A DNA stretch of 64,000 nt from Clostridia bacterium (GCA_029098305.1 JAQXOB010000036.1:16059-80058); one strand, 5' to 3'; counted from the stretch's first letter, positions 7,527 to 16,023 are shown. Made by a program: numbers and translations. The notes: generated by a model from the sequence alone, not told the origin.

Positions 7527-9212
7527 ATGAAAACTAATTTTAAGAAGACATTGCTTTCAGTCTTACTAGTACTGGTTATGGTTTTTGGAACTATTTCAGT
7601 AATAGCATATGCTGATAGCAGTTGGGGTCCCGGTACATACAAAGTTACAACCGGAATTTCTATGAGAAGCACTCCGGAGGTGCCTGCTGTAGACCCTAGT
7701 TCAAATAAGATTGGTAGCGTAACAAAGGATGCAACTGTTATTGTTACAGAAATTCAAGACGGTTGGGGTCATACATCTTTTAAGGATTTGACCGGTTGGG
7801 TAAGCATGGACTATCTTGAGTTTGTTAGCTTTGATATGTCTGTTCCGATTTCTAACTATTATGTAAATTGTGATGTTCTCAATATCAGATCTCAGGTTAA
7901 TCTCAATTCAACTGTTCGTGGCACTGCCGATTATGGTACGGTAGTTACTGTTAATAGAACTCGTCAAGATGGTTGGGTTAATATCACTGTTGATGGCGTT
8001 ACAGGATGGGTTATGAAAAAATATCTTATTCAGAGATATGAGTCTGATATGGATAAGAATGTAACATTTTCTTCTTGTGTAACAAAATCAAATGCAAACC
8101 TTAGAACAGGACCCGACAAGGTATACAACACCAGAATGGTTATTCCGGAGGGATCAGAGCTTGTGATTTCAAAAATCCTTGATGGATTTGCATTCACATC
8201 TTTTGAAAACACACTTGGTTGGGTTTCACTTGAACTATTAGATTATAAGAGCACTAATGAACTGCAAACATTCCACCCTTTCACAAGATCAATTATGTTT
8301 ACAGCAGGTGACGGTGCTGTTTATGCTAAGGGAATAGATATTTCCAAATGGAATGGTACTGATATAGACTGGCCATTGCTTAAAGAAAGTGGTATAGACT
8401 TTATTATCATGCGTCTAGGCACAACAAAGGGTATTGATTCAAGTTTTGAGACTTACTATGAGGCTGCAAAGGCTGTTGGTATTGATGTAGGCGGTTATTT
8501 TTACACATATTCAACTACTGTAAAGGGTGCGAAAGAAGATGCACAGCTTTGCTTGCAGTGGCTCAAGGGCAAGCAGATGGAGTATCCTATCTATTTTGAC
8601 ATCGAAGATCCAACTTTAATTAACCTAAGCAAAACAACTTGTACAAATATGTGTACTACATTCTGTGATACAATGCTCGACGGTGGCTGGTATCCAGGTG
8701 TTTACACCATGGCAGACTGGTGGAGCAGTAAGCTTGATTATAACGCACTTGGCACAAAGTACGAATCATGGATAGCAAGAGTAAACAGTAAGACTGTTTC
8801 CAGCCAATGCTCACCTTCAGGTTCTTATGACTATGCATCACAGTTTGGTATGTATCAGTGGAACTGGTGTGGAAGAATTACAGCTATTTCCGGCGGAAAG
8901 ACCGATGTTGACCTTGATGTAGTTTATAAGGATTATCCATCTATAATTAAGGATATGAAGCTGAATGGCTATGATGGCACACCTTCTAGAAACTTGTTTG
9001 TAAAGAAGAATTATGGTGATGCTGATAACAATGAAAAGATAAATATGTCTGACGTTGTTTATATGCAAAAAGCTGTAGCTAAGCTTGTAGAGCTTTCAGG
9101 AGCTGAAATGGTTCTTGCAGATGTAAACTGCGACGAAGCCGTAACTATGGATGATGTTGTAAGCGTTCAGCAGTATATTGCAAATCTTAAAAAGGCATTT
9201 GCAGTGGGCTAA
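7527..9212 (+). CDS. Secreted GH25 lysozyme with three SH3b-like domains and a dockerin (paralogue 1)
   Basis: The 561-residue protein has a signal peptide (cleavage near IAYADSS) and starts behind GGAGGAATAAAT. Three bacterial SH3-like repeats (about residues 36-95, 110-170, 180-240) show IRSQVN, TGWV and LRTGP motifs. The GH25 muramidase domain (about 268-475) has GIDISKWNG at its start and the catalytic DxE in YFDIEDP (about 358-360). A dockerin follows (about 495-555; DADNNEKINMSDV and ADVNCDEAVTMDDV). It should cleave peptidoglycan and attach to a cohesin. Its closest relative in the window is the gene at 10494, equal in length and architecture. The dockerin-coding end is almost identical in DNA to that paralogue while the rest is clearly diverged. 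Confidence 0.92.
   Translation: MKTNFKKTLLSVLLVLVMVFGTISVIAYADSSWGPGTYKVTTGISMRSTPEVPAVDPSSNKIGSVTKDATVIVTEIQDGWGHTSFKDLTGWVSMDYLEFVSFDMSVPISNYYVNCDVLNIRSQVNLNSTVRGTADYGTVVTVNRTRQDGWVNITVDGVTGWVMKKYLIQRYESDMDKNVTFSSCVTKSNANLRTGPDKVYNTRMVIPEGSELVISKILDGFAFTSFENTLGWVSLELLDYKSTNELQTFHPFTRSIMFTAGDGAVYAKGIDISKWNGTDIDWPLLKESGIDFIIMRLGTTKGIDSSFETYYEAAKAVGIDVGGYFYTYSTTVKGAKEDAQLCLQWLKGKQMEYPIYFDIEDPTLINLSKTTCTNMCTTFCDTMLDGGWYPGVYTMADWWSSKLDYNALGTKYESWIARVNSKTVSSQCSPSGSYDYASQFGMYQWNWCGRITAISGGKTDVDLDVVYKDYPSIIKDMKLNGYDGTPSRNLFVKKNYGDADNNEKINMSDVVYMQKAVAKLVELSGAEMVLADVNCDEAVTMDDVVSVQQYIANLKKAFAVG
9003..9212 (+). repeat. Near-identical dockerin-coding segment, copy 1
   Basis: These 210 bases match 11970-12179 with about nine mismatches by eye. 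The first 97 bases are identical, and the next 33 after one mismatch are too. The sequence just upstream in the two genes is far less similar, so the similarity boundary is sharp at the start of the module. Confidence 0.85.
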
Positions 9213-9235
9213 TATATAAAAATAACAAATTCTTT

Positions 9236-9269
9236 GGGGCAGTTCCTATTATTAGGAGCTGCTCTTTTA
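9236..9269 (+). terminator. Terminator after GH25 paralogue 1
   Basis: The hairpin GGCAGTTCCTA / TAGGAGCTGCT is followed by CTTTTAA, 24 bases after the stop. A closely similar hairpin follows paralogue 2 at 12204, so the terminator belongs to the duplicated unit. Confidence 0.75.
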
Positions 9270-9297
9270 ATGATAATATCGGAGGGAATAAAGACAA

Positions 9298-9327
9298 ATG
9301 TCTTTATTATATAGCAAATATGGCTAA
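9298..9327 (+). other. Nine-codon ORF overlapping the dusB start (possible leader peptide)
   Basis: The only good Shine-Dalgarno sequence upstream of dusB, GGAGGG at 9281-9286, is correctly spaced for ATG 9298 and not for the dusB ATG at 9320. ATG 9298 opens a nine-codon frame (MSLLYSKYG) whose TAA at 9325-9327 overlaps the first codons of dusB. This arrangement would allow translational coupling. It may also be chance. Confidence 0.3.
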
Positions 9328-10306
9328 TGGAATTACGAAAATTGGAAATGTTGAGATAAGAGGATTTGCTGCTCTTGCACCTATGGCAGGTGTATCAGAC
9401 AGAGCTTTCAGAGAAATATGCATGGACTATGGTGCATCATATATTGTAAGTGAGATGGTTAGCTCAAAGGGCATAGCTTATTCTAATGCAAAAACTCAAG
9501 ATCTCATGGCGATATCAGAAAAAGAACATCCATCAGCTGTTCAGATATTTGGATGCGAGCCTGATACCATGGCGATGAGTGCCGTAGAGGCAGAGAAAAA
9601 GGGTGCTGATATAGTAGATATAAATATGGGCTGTCCTGCACCTAAGATAGTGAATAACGGTGGTGGTAGTGCCCTTATGCGCAACCCTGCTCTCTGTGGT
9701 GAGATTGTTAAGGCTGTTTCTCAGGCAACTAACCTGCCTGTTACTGTAAAAATCAGAAAGGGCTGGGACTCGAATAGTATAAACGCTCTTGAGGTTGCTC
9801 AAATTTGCGAAAAAAACGGTGCTAAGGCTATAACGATTCATGGCAGAACTCGTGAGGATCAGTATAAACCATATGCAGATTGGAGCATTATTAAGCTTTT
9901 AAAGGAAAATTTGAATATTCCTGTTATTGGTAATGGTGATGTAACGAGTGCAGAGGATGCTGAAAGAATGATAGAGCAAACAGGCTGTGATTTGGTTATG
10001 ATAGGCAGAGGAGCCTTGGGAAATCCCATGCTTTTTTCGGAGATATGTGCATGGTTTAATGATTTTAGGCAACTGCCCACACCATCTATCGCAGAAAAAA
10101 TGTCAGTTATGTTGAGGCACGCCGAGCTTGCGGTACGTTATAAAGGTGAAAAAATAGCCATGCGTGAGATGAGAAAGCACGCAACGTGGTATCTGAAAGG
10201 CTTTGGTGGTGCGGCACAATTCAGAAATGAAGCTGGTAGGGTAGAGACGCTTAAACAGCTTGAAGAAATCTGCGCAAGGGCAGTTTATACTTTGAACAAC
10301 AGATGA
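9320..10306 (+). CDS. dusB: tRNA-dihydrouridine synthase DusB
   Basis: The 328-residue FMN-dependent TIM-barrel enzyme reduces uridines in the tRNA D-loop. Motifs seen are LAPMAGVSDRAFR (FMN binding), NMGCPAPKIVNNGGGSAL with catalytic C105, KIRKGWD, IHGRTREDQYKP and MIGRGALGNP. The C-terminal helical domain is complete, and the length is normal. Its start codon lacks a nearby ribosome site and overlaps a nine-codon ORF that has one, so initiation may be coupled. It lies between the two GH25 paralogues and has no functional relation to them. Confidence 0.95.
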   Translation: MANGITKIGNVEIRGFAALAPMAGVSDRAFREICMDYGASYIVSEMVSSKGIAYSNAKTQDLMAISEKEHPSAVQIFGCEPDTMAMSAVEAEKKGADIVDINMGCPAPKIVNNGGGSALMRNPALCGEIVKAVSQATNLPVTVKIRKGWDSNSINALEVAQICEKNGAKAITIHGRTREDQYKPYADWSIIKLLKENLNIPVIGNGDVTSAEDAERMIEQTGCDLVMIGRGALGNPMLFSEICAWFNDFRQLPTPSIAEKMSVMLRHAELAVRYKGEKIAMREMRKHATWYLKGFGGAAQFRNEAGRVETLKQLEEICARAVYTLNNR

Positions 10307-10493
10307 TATAAATTCACACCACTTTTTGATTGTAATCATTGATTGTTTTTAGTATAAATTGCCGAAGTTTTAACAAATGTTTAATTAATTCTATGTAATT
10401 TATGTAGAAATTCAATTTTTTTATATTTTATAGGTGAATTTTTCTACAAAATATGGTATCATTTCTCTAGCTTTTTTATGGAGGAGAAAATTT

Positions 10494-12179
10494 ATGAAAT
10501 CAACCTTTACCAAGACTGCTGTTTCCATTCTTATTGTGCTTGCAATGGTATTTGGCACATTTTCTATGGTAGCTTATGCAGACACTAAATGGGGTGTAGG
10601 CACTTATAAGGTGACCACGAGTATTTCTATGAGAAGTACACCGGAGGTACCTGCAGTGAATTCTACATCAAATAAGATTGGTTCTGTTCCAAAGGGAACC
10701 ACTGTTATAATCGAGAATATAGAAGGTTCTTGGGGCTTTACTGAGTACAAGGGACTTTCCGGCTGGGTTTGCATGGATTATCTTCAGTTTGTCAACTTTG
10801 ATATGTATGTTCCGGAGCCGAATTATTATGTAAACTGTGATAGTCTGAATATCAGATCACAAGTGAACACAAGCTCTAAAATTAAAGGCGTTGCCGAACA
10901 TGGAGCATTGGTTACTATTAACAGAACAAGATCTGATGGTTGGGTTAATGTTACTATTAATGGCATCACCGGTTGGGTTATGAAGAAGTATCTTATTCAG
11001 AGATATGAGCAACCAATTGAAGAAACTATAAATTATTCAAGCTGCACGGTGGTAAAAAATTCTAATTTAAGAACCGGCCCGGGAACAGAATTCAATGTAA
11101 GAATGGTTATCCCTGCAGGAGAAAGTATTGTTATCTCCAGAATTATTGATGGATTTGCTATGACCGCTTATGATAACACATTAGGTTGGGTTTCTCTTGA
11201 TCTTTTGGAGTATGTTGGACCAAGTTCTGCTGAGAAATTCGGAACTTTCACAAGATCTATAATGCCAACAGCTGGTGACGGCGCAGTATATGCCGAGGGA
11301 ATCGACATTTCTAGATGGAACGGAGATTCAATAGATTGGTTTGCGCTTAAGCAGAGTGGTGTAGATTTTGTAATCATTCGCATTGGTACAACAAATGGAA
11401 TAGACAAAGAATTTGAAGAAAACTACGAGGCTGCTAAAGCAGTTGGCTTGGCTGTTGGTGCTTATTTCTACACATATGCAACCAGCGAAAAAGGCGCTCA
11501 AAAGGATGCAGAGCTTTGCTTACAGTGGCTAAAGGGTAAGCAGATGGAATATCCTGTATATTATGATATAGAGGATCCTGTTCAGGCTAACCTTAAAAAA
11601 ACCACCTGCACTAATATGTGTACTACATTCTGTGATGCCCTTATCAAAGAAGGATGGTGTCCCGGAGTGTTCACTATGGCTTCATGGTGGAGCAGTAAGT
11701 TGGATTATAATTCACTTGGCACTAAGTATGAATCATGGGTATCTCGTGTAAGAAGCGGAACAGATGGCTCTGTATGCACACCATCCGGAACATATGACTA
11801 TGCGTCACAATTTGGTATGTATCAGTGGAACTGGAATGGCAAATTTAAGGCTATTCCAAATGGCAGTGCCGGAGTAGATTTGGACGTTGCCTATAAGGAT
11901 TACCCAACAATGATGAAAAAATCAAATCTAAACGGATTTGATGGTACTCCATCCAGAAATACTTTTGTGAAGAAGAATTATGGTGATGCTGATAACAATG
12001 AAAAGATAAATATGTCTGACGTTGTTTATATGCAAAAAGCTGTAGCTAAGCTTGTAGAGCTTTCAGAAGCTGAAATGGTTCTTGCAGATGTAAACTGCGA
12101 TCAAGATGTAACCATGGATGACGTTGTAAGCGTTCAGCAGTATATTGCAAATCTTAAAAAGACGTTTGCAGTGGGCTAA
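10494..12179 (+). CDS. Secreted GH25 lysozyme with three SH3b-like domains and a dockerin (paralogue 2)
   Basis: The 561-residue protein starts at ATG 10494, eight bases after GGAGGA; an upstream in-frame ATG at 10434 lacks such a site and would spoil the signal peptide. Architecture matches the 7527 gene: signal peptide, three SH3-like repeats (NIRSQVN, NLRTGPG, TGWV motifs), a GH25 domain with GIDISRWNG and the catalytic pair in YYDIEDP, and a C-terminal dockerin. It is predicted to hydrolyse the glycan backbone of peptidoglycan outside the cell while held on a cohesin scaffold or at the wall. The GH25 domains of the pair differ at many positions, so the duplication is not recent. A terminator resembling that of paralogue 1 follows. 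Confidence 0.92.
   Translation: MKSTFTKTAVSILIVLAMVFGTFSMVAYADTKWGVGTYKVTTSISMRSTPEVPAVNSTSNKIGSVPKGTTVIIENIEGSWGFTEYKGLSGWVCMDYLQFVNFDMYVPEPNYYVNCDSLNIRSQVNTSSKIKGVAEHGALVTINRTRSDGWVNVTINGITGWVMKKYLIQRYEQPIEETINYSSCTVVKNSNLRTGPGTEFNVRMVIPAGESIVISRIIDGFAMTAYDNTLGWVSLDLLEYVGPSSAEKFGTFTRSIMPTAGDGAVYAEGIDISRWNGDSIDWFALKQSGVDFVIIRIGTTNGIDKEFEENYEAAKAVGLAVGAYFYTYATSEKGAQKDAELCLQWLKGKQMEYPVYYDIEDPVQANLKKTTCTNMCTTFCDALIKEGWCPGVFTMASWWSSKLDYNSLGTKYESWVSRVRSGTDGSVCTPSGTYDYASQFGMYQWNWNGKFKAIPNGSAGVDLDVAYKDYPTMMKKSNLNGFDGTPSRNTFVKKNYGDADNNEKINMSDVVYMQKAVAKLVELSEAEMVLADVNCDQDVTMDDVVSVQQYIANLKKTFAVG
11970..12179 (+). repeat. Near-identical dockerin-coding segment, copy 2
   Basis: Partner of 9003-9212. 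The two are about 96 percent identical by eye over 210 bases, in direct orientation, roughly 3 kb apart. Confidence 0.85.
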
Positions 12180-12203
12180 TTTAATAAAAAGATAACTTTT
12201 TTG

Positions 12204-12239
12204 GAGCAGTTCCTATTTATTTTAGGGGCTGCTCTTTTG
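12204..12239 (+). terminator. Terminator after GH25 paralogue 2
   Basis: The stem GAGCAGTTCCTA / TAGGGGCTGCTC, with a T-rich loop, is followed by TTTTG. It starts 25 bases after the stop and closely resembles the hairpin at 9236. Confidence 0.75.
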
Positions 12240-12288
12240 ATAAATAGCGATTATTTTTTTCTTATTATTATTGAATTAAAAGGAAAGT

Positions 12289-12317
12289 TTGCAAATTTTA
12301 GAAATGTGTGATACAAT
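12289..12317 (+). promoter_or_regulatory. Predicted sigma-A promoter of the CBM26-dockerin gene
   Basis: TTGCAA (12289-12294) and TACAAT (12312-12317) are spaced by 17 bases, 45 bases before ATG 12362, which itself follows a perfect AGGAGG. Confidence 0.6.
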
Positions 12318-12361
12318 ATTGAAACGGTCTTATAAATTTATTTTTTAGGAGGAACTTTTCT

Positions 12362-13531
12362 ATGAAAAAATTACACAAAGTTTTGGCTGTTGTTATTGCC
12401 AGCCTTATGTTTAGCTCAATGACTGTAGTAGGTGCTTCTGCTGACGTTAAGGCAGATGCAAAGGTTGGTGCTTGCTCTGCTATTGTAATGAGCGAAGATG
12501 ACGGCACAGGCGAAGAAAACCCAGGTGAGGGTGAAGACACAAACACCGATTCCACAGAGGATGATTCTACTAATACTGATTCCACAGATTCTGAAGAGAA
12601 TACTGATTCCGAGGAGAATACAGACTCTGAAGAGAATACTGATTCAGAAGAGAATACTGATTCTGAGGAGAATACTGACTCTGAGGAGAATACAGACTCT
12701 GAGGAGAATACAGACTCAGAGGAAAACACAGATTCTGAAGAAAGCACAGATTCAGAAGAAACATCAGATAAAGAATCTGATACAGACGCAACAGAATATT
12801 TATGTGGCGATGTGAACAATGACACTCGCATAAATATGGAAGACGTCGTGGCTATTCAAAAGCACATTGCAGAGCTTACAATTCTTGAAGGTGAAGCTCT
12901 TAAAGCAGCTGATGTTATGGCTGATGAGAAAGTAAATATGGTGGATGTAACAACTCTCCAGAAGTTTATTGCAGAGCTTATTAAAAATCTTCCATACAGT
13001 GAAAATGAATCAGATACAAGCACAGATACAACATCTGACACAGAAACAGAGTCTGATACAATAACAGACACAACATCTGATACAGAAACAGAGTCTGATA
13101 CAACAACAGATACAGCTTCTGATACAGAAACAGAGTCTGATACAACAACAGATACAACATCTGACACAGAAACAGAATCAGATTCATCTACAGATAGTAG
13201 TACAGAATCTGATTCGGAAACAGAAACATATCTTGTAACTCTTGATATAGAGAGATTTGATTGGGAACACGTGTATGCATATGTCTGGGAAGAGACAGTT
13301 CCGGAAGAAGGCGAAAACGCTGAGTATGTTTCTTCACCGGCAGATTGGCCTGGTATTGAGATGACACGTGACGAGGCTACAGGTTTTTATGTACTCGATG
13401 TTTCTGAATTTACCAACTGCAATAAGATCATATTCTCAAATGGAATCGGCCAGCAGACAGAAAATCTTAATCTTGTATTTATGACCGGCGAGGGCGCTCA
13501 CTACGTACTTTTGGGATATATCAAATATTAA
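12362..13531 (+). CDS. Secreted CBM26 starch-binding protein with internal dockerin
   Basis: The 389-residue protein has a signal peptide (to about residue 29), then an acidic linker of ten hexapeptides of type NTDSEE. A dockerin follows (about 145-215; CGDVNNDTRINMEDV and ADVMADEKVNMVDV), then a second linker of four 14-residue Thr/Ser/Asp/Glu units. The C-terminal domain (about 290-389) matches starch-binding module 26, with YAYVWEE, ADWPGIEMTRD, FYVLDVSEF and KIIFSNGIGQQTENL. No catalytic domain is present. It probably brings raw starch or maltodextrin to a cohesin-based complex, as dockerin/CBM26 proteins do in the R. bromii amylosome (family knowledge). The second calcium loop has Ala in place of Gly/Asp at one usual ligand site and may bind weakly. 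A terminator follows. Confidence 0.88.
   Translation: MKKLHKVLAVVIASLMFSSMTVVGASADVKADAKVGACSAIVMSEDDGTGEENPGEGEDTNTDSTEDDSTNTDSTDSEENTDSEENTDSEENTDSEENTDSEENTDSEENTDSEENTDSEENTDSEESTDSEETSDKESDTDATEYLCGDVNNDTRINMEDVVAIQKHIAELTILEGEALKAADVMADEKVNMVDVTTLQKFIAELIKNLPYSENESDTSTDTTSDTETESDTITDTTSDTETESDTTTDTASDTETESDTTTDTTSDTETESDSSTDSSTESDSETETYLVTLDIERFDWEHVYAYVWEETVPEEGENAEYVSSPADWPGIEMTRDEATGFYVLDVSEFTNCNKIIFSNGIGQQTENLNLVFMTGEGAHYVLLGYIKY
12581..12760 (+). repeat. 18-base tandem repeat encoding the NTDSEE linker
   Basis: There are ten consecutive hexapeptide units: eight NTDSEE flanked by two STDSEE. Units differ mainly at synonymous third positions (ACT/ACA, GAT/GAC, TCT/TCA/TCC, GAG/GAA), so the peptide is under selection while the DNA drifts. 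Confidence 0.85.
13024..13191 (+). repeat. 42-base tandem repeat encoding the second linker
   Basis: Four copies of a 14-residue unit of type TDTTSDTETESDTT join the dockerin to the CBM26 domain. Copies are closely similar in DNA. Confidence 0.8.
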
Positions 13532-13547
13532 TATTAAAAATAATTTT

Positions 13548-13584
13548 ACCCGTATAAAGCTTTTAGGTAAGGCTTTATGCGGGT
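13548..13584 (+). terminator. Terminator after the CBM26-dockerin gene
   Basis: The stem ACCCGTATAAAGC / GGCTTTATGCGGGT (one mismatch) has a short loop and lies 16 bases after the stop. It lacks a long T tract. Confidence 0.65.
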
Positions 13585-13624
13585 ATTGCTTTGGCTGAAG
13601 CTGAGGCTAAATATGGACGTTTGC

Positions 13625-13653
13625 TTGACATATTGACACAAATAAATTATAAT
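13625..13653 (+). promoter_or_regulatory. Consensus sigma-A promoter of the tsaE-tsaB-rpiB-upp operon
   Basis: A perfect TTGACA (13625-13630) and a perfect TATAAT (13648-13653) are separated by 17 bases. The tsaE start is 71 bases further on. Confidence 0.85.
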
Positions 13654-13724
13654 AATCTAAACAATTTATTATGGTGTTTTGTGCGCATATTTCGTGATGT
13701 GCGTGCAGGTTTGGAGCTTTACTA

Positions 13725-14147
13725 ATGGTAGAGATTATTACTAAAAGTGTAGAAGAGACCGAGCAATTAGGCGAGAAAATAGGCGCTGCTTTAAAAGGCG
13801 ATGAGGTGCTGGCACTATACGGAGGATTAGGCATGGGAAAAACTGCATTCACAAGAGGAATTGCAAGAGCCTTCGGCTGTGAAGATGGTGTTTCAAGCCC
13901 TACTTTTGCTATAGTAAATGAATACGAGGCATCTAAGACTATTTATCACTACGATATGTATAGAGTTACATCATGGGATGATCTGTATTCTACCGGTTTT
14001 TTTGACTATATAGGCAATGGTATTATAATTATCGAATGGAGCGAAAATATCGAGAATGCAATTCCGGATACAGCTATACGCATCAATATAGAGCGTTTGG
14101 ATGACAGTGTGAGAAAATTTACTATTGAGGGAGATGTTGACCTTTGA
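13725..14147 (+). CDS. tsaE: tRNA threonylcarbamoyladenosine biosynthesis ATPase TsaE
   Basis: The 140-residue P-loop protein has Walker A GGLGMGKTAFTRG (residues 33-45), SSPTFAIVNEYE and a YHYDMYR motif as in TsaE (YdiB). TsaE hydrolyses ATP to drive turnover of the TsaB-TsaD complex that makes t6A37 in ANN-decoding tRNAs. It is the first gene of the operon, and its last codons overlap the tsaB start by four bases. Length is normal. tsaD is not in the window. Confidence 0.95.
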   Translation: MVEIITKSVEETEQLGEKIGAALKGDEVLALYGGLGMGKTAFTRGIARAFGCEDGVSSPTFAIVNEYEASKTIYHYDMYRVTSWDDLYSTGFFDYIGNGIIIIEWSENIENAIPDTAIRINIERLDDSVRKFTIEGDVDL

Positions 14148-14851
14148 AGATATTAGCCATGGATTCTTCGGCAGTATCTGCAAGTGTGGCGATAAGCAAC
14201 GATACGGCTATTTTGGGTGAGTTTTATACCAACACAGGCCTAACCCATAGTCAAACCCTTATGCCTATGTGTGAAGCATTGCTAAAAAATACGCAAACAT
14301 CTCTGGATGATATAGATGCCTTTGCGGTGTGCAAGGGTCCGGGCTCTTTTACAGGGCTTAGGATAGGTATAGCCTCGGTGAAAGGCATGGCAATGGCACT
14401 TGATAAACCATGTGTAGCAGTGTCCACATTAGAATGTATAGCATATGGCGGTGCAAACCTTGATGGTATTATATGTGCGGTGATGGATGCCAGATGTAAC
14501 CAGGTTTATAATGCACTATTTAGATGCAAAGACGGAGAACTGGAAAGAATATGTGATGATAGAGCGATAGCAATCTCTGAGCTTGAGCAGGAGCTTGCAG
14601 ATGTTAATGAAAAAATTTATCTTCTTGGCGATGGTGTATATATCACAAAACAAAATCTTTCTGATGACAAATATATTTTGCCTTCCTCGAATAATGTGTA
14701 TCAGAGAGCATCTTCTTTGGCACTCTTGGCAGAAAGGAAATTTAAAAACAACGAAATCGTTTCTGCTGAGCAGCTTATGCCCACATATCTGCGTTTGCCT
14801 CAGGCAGAAAGAGAATTAAATAATAAAAAATTAAATGGAGGAATTAAATAA
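14144..14851 (+). CDS. tsaB: tRNA threonylcarbamoyladenosine biosynthesis protein TsaB
   Basis: The 235-residue ASKHA-fold protein begins MKILAMDSSAVSASVAI, with the LTHSQTLMP and GPGSFTGLRIG motifs diagnostic of TsaB (YeaZ). It is the structural partner of TsaD in t6A synthesis and has no full catalytic site of its own. The start is TTG 14144 inside the TTGA overlap with the tsaE stop, preceded by GAGGGAGATG, so the two genes are translationally coupled. tsaB overlaps rpiB by one base (TAATG). Confidence 0.95.
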   Translation: MKILAMDSSAVSASVAISNDTAILGEFYTNTGLTHSQTLMPMCEALLKNTQTSLDDIDAFAVCKGPGSFTGLRIGIASVKGMAMALDKPCVAVSTLECIAYGGANLDGIICAVMDARCNQVYNALFRCKDGELERICDDRAIAISELEQELADVNEKIYLLGDGVYITKQNLSDDKYILPSSNNVYQRASSLALLAERKFKNNEIVSAEQLMPTYLRLPQAERELNNKKLNGGIK

Positions 14852-15300
14852 TGATAGCAATAGGTTGTGACCACGCAGGCTTCGAGCTAAAGGAAGCTAT
14901 AAGAAAGTATTTAGAGGAAAATAACATAGAATATAAGGATTTTGGCACATACAGTACCGATTCTGTAGATTATCCGGTATTTGCCTATAAAGTTGCTGAT
15001 TCTATCGTTAAAGAAGAGTGCGAAAGAGGAATACTTTGCTGTGGCACCGGCATCGGTATCAGTATGGCTGCTAACAAGGTCAAGGGTATTCGTGCGGCTG
15101 TGTGCAGTGATGAGTTTTGCGCAGAGATGACCAGAAGACATAATGATGCAAATATCATTTGCCTTGGCGGTCGTGTTATTAGCGAAGAAATGGCTGTTAA
15201 GCTTGCCGATATTTTTCTTCATACTGAGTTTGAGGGTGGCAAGCACTTAAAGAGAGTTAATATGGTAACAGATATAGAAAACGGCAAGAACATTTTATAA
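14851..15300 (+). CDS. rpiB: Ribose-5-phosphate isomerase B
   Basis: The 149-residue RpiB/LacAB-family sugar isomerase interconverts ribose 5-phosphate and ribulose 5-phosphate. Visible features are [11 protein letters not shown] at the N-terminus, the active-site loop [14 protein letters not shown] (the cysteine there is the usual catalytic base), and [15 protein letters not shown], which binds phosphate. GGAGG lies upstream inside tsaB and the start overlaps the tsaB stop. It is coupled with upp, which uses PRPP derived from ribose 5-phosphate. Confidence 0.95.
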   Translation: MIAIGCDHAGFELKEAIRKYLEENNIEYKDFGTYSTDSVDYPVFAYKVADSIVKEECERGILCCGTGIGISMAANKVKGIRAAVCSDEFCAEMTRRHNDANIICLGGRVISEEMAVKLADIFLHTEFEGGKHLKRVNMVTDIENGKNIL

Positions 15301-15320
15301 TAAGGGGAGGAAGATTCTTT

Positions 15321-15953
15321 ATGGTAGGACGTGTAGTTGTATTTGATCATCCGCTGATCCAACACAAGCTTTCACTTATGCGTGACAAGACCACAGGAAG
15401 CAAAGTTTTTAGAGAGCTTGTAGGCGAGGTTGCTATGCTTATGTGTTACGAGGCCACCAGAGATCTCCCTACCGAGGAGATAGAGGTGCAAACCCCTCTC
15501 AGTGTGGCTAAGGCAAAGACAATTTCAGGCAGAAAGCTAGCTTTTGTGCCGATTCTTCGTGCAGGCACAGGTATGCTGGATGGTATGCTTAGTCTTGTGC
15601 CGGCGGCAAAGGTTGGCCATATCGGCTTGTATCGTGATGAAACTACATTGCTTCCGGTAGAGTATTATAACAAGCTTCCTTCTGACATCAATGAGAGAGA
15701 CGTTATTGTGCTTGATCCAATGCTTGCTACCGGTGGTTCAGCTGTAGATGCTATCAGCATTATTAAGCGCAGCAATCCAAGAAGTATCAAGTTTCTTTGC
15801 ATTATAGCAGCACCAGAGGGTATAGAAGCTCTTACAAAAGCACATCCTGATGTGGATGTATTCTGTGCGGCTAAGGACGAAAAGCTGAATGAGGACGGAT
15901 ACATAGTTCCTGGATTGGGCGATTGCGGAGACCGCATATTTGGAACAAAATAA
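15321..15953 (+). CDS. upp: Uracil phosphoribosyltransferase
   Basis: The 210-residue protein makes UMP from uracil and PRPP in pyrimidine salvage. Motifs are [17 protein letters not shown] at the N-terminus, [15 protein letters not shown], the PRPP loop [11 protein letters not shown] and a C-terminal [17 protein letters not shown] uracil-binding segment. It is last in the operon, behind GGGGAGGA, and is followed by two hairpins. Length is typical. Confidence 0.96.
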   Translation: MVGRVVVFDHPLIQHKLSLMRDKTTGSKVFRELVGEVAMLMCYEATRDLPTEEIEVQTPLSVAKAKTISGRKLAFVPILRAGTGMLDGMLSLVPAAKVGHIGLYRDETTLLPVEYYNKLPSDINERDVIVLDPMLATGGSAVDAISIIKRSNPRSIKFLCIIAAPEGIEALTKAHPDVDVFCAAKDEKLNEDGYIVPGLGDCGDRIFGTK

Positions 15954-15990
15954 AAAAGCCAACCTATATAGGTTGCGAGATAATAATATG

Positions 15991-16023
15991 AAAGCAGTGG
16001 CAGATGATGTCACTGCTTTTTGT
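15991..16023 (+). terminator. Terminator after upp
   Basis: The stem AAAGCAGTG / CACTGCTTT has an 11-base loop and is followed by TTG, 38 bases after the upp stop. Confidence 0.75.

Noticed and set aside
12581..12760. Regularly spaced repeats that might suggest a CRISPR array
   Set aside because: The 18-base units are contiguous without spacers and are in frame in a secreted protein, encoding NTDSEE.
12298..13187. Long open frames on the minus strand opposite the CBM26 gene, rich in Ser and Val
   Set aside because: They are mirrors of the repetitive Asp/Thr/Ser/Glu linkers and have no ribosome site or sensible protein composition.
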